Shown here piece by piece: positions 5,816-8,890 of a DNA stretch of 8,890 nt. A program made the position numbers and the translations under genes. The stretch covers positions 1 to 8,890 of the forward strand of contig JAOPVG010000254.1 in assembly GCA_025966255.1 (NCBI GenBank), read 5' to 3'. A model generated the notes under the pieces. That model did no database searches. It saw nothing but the letters and a program-made list of their open reading frames with translations, and had not been told where the DNA came from. The stretch's first letter is position 1, and every line of letters starts with the position of its first letter. Source of the stretch: Jatrophihabitans sp. GTDB lineage: Bacteria > Actinomycetota > Actinomycetes > Mycobacteriales > Jatrophihabitantaceae.

Positions 5816-6844
5816 ATGGCATTGGTCGCCAGCATCGAGGACGTCGCGCGCCAGGCGGGGGTGTCGATCGCCACCGTCTCCCGAGCGCTGCGGGGCCTGC
5901 CCGATGTCGCCGCCGCGACCCGCGACCGCGTCCTGAGCGCCGCATCCGACCTCAACTACGTGGCCTCGCCGTTCGCGGCTCGACTGGCCAGCGGGCGAAC
6001 CACCACCGTCGGACTCGTCGTCCCGTTCGTGAACCGATGGTTCTTCGCCGAGGTGATCGCGACGGTCGAGACCGCTCTGCGGCGCGCCGGCTTCGACCTG
6101 CTGCTCTACAACCTCGGTGACGAACAGGGGCGCACCCGCTTCTTCGACGTCATGCCGATGCGCAAACGGGTCGACGGCGTGCTCATCGCCAGCCTGGTCC
6201 TCGACGAAGCCGAGTTCTCCGCGCTCACCGAGCTGAACCGACCGGTCGGGCTGCTCGGCCTGGTGCGCGAGGGCTTCCTGTCCGCGGCCATCGACGACAT
6301 CGCCTCGGCGCGAGCGGCTGTTGATCACCTGGTCGCCCTCGGGCACCGACGGATCGGTCTCATCGGCGGCGACACCGATGATCCGATGCGCTTCACCCCG
6401 CCACTGCGTCGCCGCGACGGGTATCGCGACGCGCTCGAGGCCGCCGGCGTCGAGCTCGAGCCCGACCTCGAGCAGCTCGGCTACTTCACCGTCGAAGGCG
6501 GCGGCGATGCCGCCCGGCGGCTGCTCGCCCGGTCCGATCCACCGACCGCGATCTTCGCCGAGAGCGACGAGATGGCCTACGGCGTGCTTCGGGAGATGCG
6601 CCACCTCGGCTTGCGCGCACCCGACGACGTCGCGGTCATCGGCTTCGACGACCAACCCTTCGCGGATCTGATGGACCTGACGACGGTGCGGCAACCGGTG
6701 GCCGATCAGGCGCTCGACATCACCACCCGGCTGCTCGCGGTGATCTCGGAGACCGAGGACGGACTGATGCGCGACCCGGCCGTCGTGCTGCCCACCGAAC
6801 TCGTCCTGCGCGCCAGCACCGAAGGCACGGGGCCACGCCAATAG
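5816..6844 (+). CDS. LacI-family transcriptional regulator
   Basis: This 342-residue DNA-binding repressor or activator is of LacI/GalR type. The N-terminal helix-turn-helix is textbook: SIEDVARQAGVSIATVSRAL (6-25), then the hinge SPFAARLASG with the minor-groove leucine at L57. The periplasmic-binding-protein-like sensor domain follows: TVGLVVPFVNRWFFAEVI (64-81), DGVLIAS (120-126), HLVALGHRRIGLIGG (171-185), IFAESDEMAYGVLREM (246-261) and VAVIGFDDQPFADLMDLTTVRQP (273-295). The C-terminus VVLPTELVLRAST is typical. Effectors in this family are usually sugars or nucleosides, but no transporter or sugar enzyme lies nearby, so the ligand is unknown. The recognition-helix text VSIATVSR is close to that of CcpA, consistent with the cre-like site 17 bp upstream. 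The start is ATG 5816 or, by ribosome-site spacing, TTG 5822. The divergent secreted propeller gene is the natural target candidate; the exonuclease gene follows after 9 bp. Confidence 0.93.
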   Translation: MALVASIEDVARQAGVSIATVSRALRGLPDVAAATRDRVLSAASDLNYVASPFAARLASGRTTTVGLVVPFVNRWFFAEVIATVETALRRAGFDLLLYNLGDEQGRTRFFDVMPMRKRVDGVLIASLVLDEAEFSALTELNRPVGLLGLVREGFLSAAIDDIASARAAVDHLVALGHRRIGLIGGDTDDPMRFTPPLRRRDGYRDALEAAGVELEPDLEQLGYFTVEGGGDAARRLLARSDPPTAIFAESDEMAYGVLREMRHLGLRAPDDVAVIGFDDQPFADLMDLTTVRQPVADQALDITTRLLAVISETEDGLMRDPAVVLPTELVLRASTEGTGPRQ

Positions 6845-6846
6845 GG
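6843..6846 (+). promoter_or_regulatory. Ribosome-binding site of the exonuclease gene, overlapping the lacI stop
   Basis: AGGG lies 7 nt upstream of the ATG at 6854 and shares bases with the lacI TAG stop (6842-6844). This arrangement suggests translational coupling and co-transcription of the two genes. Confidence 0.5.
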
Positions 6847-6853
6847 TTACCCG

Positions 6854-7756
6854 ATGGCGCTGATGCTCATCGACGCGGCGAACCTCTACTTCCGAGCGTT
6901 CTACGCGATCCCCGATTCGGTGACGGCGCCGGACGGCCGACCGGTCAACGCGATCCGGGGTTTCCTCGACATGTCCGCCTCGCTTATCGACCGGCGCCGC
7001 CCGAGTCGCTGGGTCGCGTGTCTGGACCTCGACTGGCGGCCGGCGTTCCGCGTCGAGCTCGTCCCGACCTACAAGGCCCACCGGGTGGCGAAGGACGGCA
7101 GCGAGGAGATCCCCGACCGGCTGAGCCCGCAGGTGCCGTTGCTGCTCGCGATCCTCACCGCGTTCGGATTGGCCTGCTCAGGGGCTGAGGGGTTCGAGGC
7201 CGACGACGTCATGGCGACGCTCGCGCACCGCGACCACGAGCCGGTCGAGATCGTCAGCGGCGACCGCGACATGCTGGCCATGGCCAGCGATCGGATCACC
7301 GTCCTCTACACCGGCAAGGGCATCGCCAAGCTCGAGGAGATGGGCCCGGCCCAGGTCCAGGCGAAGTACGGCATCCCGGCCGGCAATTACGCCGACTTCG
7401 CCGTCCTGCGCGGCGATCCGAGTGACGGCCTGCCAGGTGTAGCCGGCATCGGTGAGAAGACCGCGGCGGCGCTCGTCAGCCGGTTCGGCCGCATCGAGGA
7501 CATTCTCGCGGCGGCGGCCGATGGCGACGCCGGGTTCCCCGCGGGGGCAGCCGGCAAGGTGCGGGCGGCGCGCGAATACCTAGCGGTGGCACCCGCCGCC
7601 GTCCGCGGCCGCCTCGACGTCCCGTTGGACGAGATCGACGACAGCCTGCCGGAGACCCCGCGCGACCCGGACCGTTTGGCGGAACTGGGCGAGTCGCTGG
7701 GCGTGACGAGTTCGGTGCAGCGCATGCAGAAAGCGATCAGCAAAGCCCTGGCCTGA
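6854..7756 (+). CDS. Stand-alone 5'-3' exonuclease (PolA N-terminal domain / FEN-like)
   Basis: This 300-residue structure-specific nuclease is homologous to the 5'-nuclease domain of DNA polymerase I, without a polymerase part. The family removes 5' flaps and RNA primers. All acidic metal ligands expected for the family are visible: D7 (LIDAANLYFRAF), D58 (ACLDLDWRPAFR), E115, D117 and D118 (FEADDVMATLA), D137 and D139 (SGDRDMLAMA), and D188 and D191 (RGDPSDGLPGV). The helical-arch residues PTYKAHR (71-77) and the helix-three-turn-helix PSDGLPGVAGIGEKTAAALVSRFG (189-212) are intact, so it should be active. Presence of D188 and D191 distinguishes it from Xni/ExoIX-type proteins that lack the third-site aspartates. 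It resembles M. tuberculosis Rv2090 (from memory). The gene follows lacI by 9 bp and converges on the DUF4333 gene with 3 bp between stops. No link between the LacI regulator and this repair enzyme is evident. Confidence 0.94.
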   Translation: MALMLIDAANLYFRAFYAIPDSVTAPDGRPVNAIRGFLDMSASLIDRRRPSRWVACLDLDWRPAFRVELVPTYKAHRVAKDGSEEIPDRLSPQVPLLLAILTAFGLACSGAEGFEADDVMATLAHRDHEPVEIVSGDRDMLAMASDRITVLYTGKGIAKLEEMGPAQVQAKYGIPAGNYADFAVLRGDPSDGLPGVAGIGEKTAAALVSRFGRIEDILAAAADGDAGFPAGAAGKVRAAREYLAVAPAAVRGRLDVPLDEIDDSLPETPRDPDRLAELGESLGVTSSVQRMQKAISKALA

Positions 7757-7759
7757 GGA

Positions 7760-8890
7760 TCACTGCACGACGTAGTTGCCGGTGTCCTTGTTCTTGATCG
7801 TGACCGTGAAGGACGACGGGGACCCGGACGACGTGCACGTGAACGCATCGCCGTTCTTCTTCATCTCGAAGTCCTTGCCGCCGTTGCACGTCACGTTCGA
7901 GGCGCCGGGGTTCTGGCTCGTGATGTAACTCTCGACCGCGGTGTGGCTCAGCTTCTTGTTCTGATTGAAGACGAGGAGGAACAGCGCTGCGGCGACCGCG
8001 GCCACCACGACCACGGCGAGCAGTGTGATCAGCAGGCCCTTCTTGCTCTTCTTCGGCGGCGCCTGCTGCTGCTGGTAACCCTGCTGGTCGTAGCCGGGTT
8101 GCTGGGTGTAGCCCGGGCTGCCTCCGTACGGAGACTGCTGGCCGTAGCCGGGCTGACCGTAGCCGGGCTGACCGTAGCCGGGCTGGGCATAGCCGGGCTG
8201 GCCGTATCCGGGCTGGGCGTAGCCCGACTGCCCGTAGCCGGGCTGGGCGTAGCCCGACTGCCCGTAGGGCGACTGACCGTAGGCCGACGTCGGCTGATCC
8301 TGGCCCGGCGCCCCGTAGGGACTGGAGCCGGGCTGCTGACCGAAGCCCTGGCCGTAGGACGGCTGGCCGCCTGAAGGCTGACCGTAGGACTGCCCGTACG
8401 GCGACGGACCGAGCAGTGACCGGTCGATGCTCTCGGTCGGGTGCTCCTGGCCAGTAGGCGCGCCGGTGGCCGACCCGAAGCCCCCGGCTCCGGGACCCGG
8501 CTGCGGCGGCGAGTAGATCGGCCGGGCCGTCGTGGCGCCCGCATCCGAATCGATCACCGACGGGAAGACCCTCGTACTGCCGTCGTCGTCGCTCGAGGAG
8601 ACGGGCGACGCCGCCGTGCCGTCGTCACCCCCGGGGGCGGACGGCGGCGGCTGGCCCCACGGCGGACCGTAGGCCGGCGGCCGTTGCACGTAATCCGATT
8701 GCCCCGGCTGCGGCGCTCCGTACGTCGTGGGCTGCTGACCATAGGCGGGCGGCTGCTGGCCGTAATCCGGCTGTCCCTGAACCTGACCCGGCTGACCGGG
8801 CCCGTGCTGACCTTGACCCGGCTGCGGGCTCTGACCCGGCTGGCGGCCGGGGTGCGGCGCAGCCTGCTCCGCGGCCGGCTCGGTCGTCTT
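7760..8890 (-). CDS. Single-pass membrane protein: Gly/Gln/Pro/Tyr-rich cytoplasmic tail plus DUF4333-type ectodomain, partial at N-terminus
   Basis: 376 residues are visible and the frame stays open to the right edge, so the true start lies outside. A GTG at 8689 is in frame but sits inside the low-complexity stretch ([10 protein letters not shown]) and is unlikely to be the start. The visible protein begins [15 protein letters not shown], continues as a disordered Q/G/P/Y tail with an acidic Ser/Asp patch ([14 protein letters not shown]), then nine QPGYG-type units. Next come the positive anchor KKSKK, one transmembrane helix ([12 protein letters not shown] onward, DNA 7967-8038) and a small C-terminal domain. 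In that domain two cysteines (VTCNGGKDF and AFTCTSSG) probably form a disulfide, and it ends [16 protein letters not shown], matching the DUF4333 pattern. Positive residues before the helix place the tail in the cytoplasm and DUF4333 outside. M. tuberculosis Rv2091c has a similar design and the same convergent position next to the exonuclease (from memory). Function unknown. Confidence 0.88.
   Translation of the reverse strand, partial: KTTEPAAEQAAPHPGRQPGQSPQPGQGQHGPGQPGQVQGQPDYGQQPPAYGQQPTTYGAPQPGQSDYVQRPPAYGPPWGQPPPSAPGGDDGTAASPVSSSDDDGSTRVFPSVIDSDAGATTARPIYSPPQPGPGAGGFGSATGAPTGQEHPTESIDRSLLGPSPYGQSYGQPSGGQPSYGQGFGQQPGSSPYGAPGQDQPTSAYGQSPYGQSGYAQPGYGQSGYAQPGYGQPGYAQPGYGQPGYGQPGYGQQSPYGGSPGYTQQPGYDQQGYQQQQAPPKKSKKGLLITLLAVVVVAAVAAALFLLVFNQNKKLSHTAVESYITSQNPGASNVTCNGGKDFEMKKNGDAFTCTSSGSPSSFTVTIKNKDTGNYVVQ
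8141..8275 (-). repeat. 15-bp coding tandem repeat, nine copies (QPGYG units)
   Basis: Nine near-identical 15-bp units run from 8141 to 8275. On the plus strand they are of the form CCGTAGCCGGGCTG plus one base; on the coding strand they specify [15 protein letters not shown] or QSPYG. Some copies alternate in a 30-bp super-unit (CCCGACTG alternating with CCGGGCTG), which points to recent expansion by slippage or unequal crossing-over. The unit keeps frame whatever the copy number. Confidence 0.92.

Noticed and set aside
4713..5936. Plus-strand frame of 407 codons opposite the propeller gene and running into lacI
   Set aside because: It is antisense to a protein with a clear signal peptide and seven repeats, and it overlaps the lacI start in another frame. 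No recognisable domain.
5583..5945. N-terminal extension of the propeller protein by 121 codons
   Set aside because: The extension would run through the lacI coding start, has no recognisable domain, and would bury the signal peptide. AAGGAG sits 6 nt before the ATG at 5582.
5663..7081. Minus-strand frame of 472 codons opposite lacI and the exonuclease
   Set aside because: It covers two motif-complete genes in antisense and has low-information charged sequence; a shadow frame.
8110..8290. CRISPR-like array
   Set aside because: Units are 15 bp, contiguous with no unique spacers, and encode QPGYG in frame within a membrane protein gene; it is a coding microsatellite.
1..8890. Mobile element, prophage or defence island
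   Set aside because: No transposase, integrase, terminal repeats, phage or restriction-type proteins were recognised, and composition is even over the window.

Overview
The window looks like ordinary chromosome from a high-GC actinobacterium. Base composition is strongly GC-rich, coding is dense with GTG starts, and the gene content is actinobacterial: a polyprenol-phosphate mannose synthase directly behind an apolipoprotein N-acyltransferase, a stand-alone PolA-like 5'-3' exonuclease, and a tail-to-tail neighbour with a Gly/Gln/Pro/Tyr-rich N-terminus, one membrane segment and a DUF4333-type ectodomain. From memory, the last two resemble Rv2090 and Rv2091c of Mycobacterium tuberculosis. Lnt and Ppm1 are separate here, not fused as in M. 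tuberculosis Ppm1. The genus cannot be fixed from the sequence alone.

Left part (1-3937), all minus strand. In transcription order these are a YtcJ-like amidohydrolase (3937-2375), a 144-bp spacer with an inverted repeat, lnt (2230-635), and ppm1, which starts inside the lnt stop codon and runs off the left edge. Lnt and Ppm1 form a cell-envelope pair: Lnt N-acylates exported lipoproteins, and Ppm1 makes the polyprenyl-phosphomannose donor used by extracytoplasmic mannosyltransferases for lipoglycans and mannosylated proteins.

Middle (3981-6844). A secreted protein with seven Kelch/Rax2-like repeats, probably a seven-bladed beta-propeller, is read leftward. A LacI-family regulator is read rightward. 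They share a 233-bp intergenic region that holds a good LacI-family (cre-like) operator candidate just upstream of lacI, a direct repeat and a weak promoter candidate. The layout suggests a regulator-target pair plus autoregulation. This is the least conventional part of the window.

Right part (6854-8890). The 5'-3' exonuclease follows lacI after 9 bp, with its ribosome-binding site on the lacI stop codon. It converges, with only 3 bp between stops, on the DUF4333 membrane protein, whose reading frame is open to the right edge. That gene carries a 15-bp coding tandem repeat specifying a Tyr/Gly/Gln/Pro low-complexity cytoplasmic tail.

No RNA genes, insertion sequences, prophage genes, CRISPR arrays or defence genes were seen. 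All sizeable reading frames other than the seven listed are antisense or frame-shifted shadows of these genes. I see no strong evidence of a wholly new system. The best leads are the propeller/LacI divergon and the low-complexity membrane protein.
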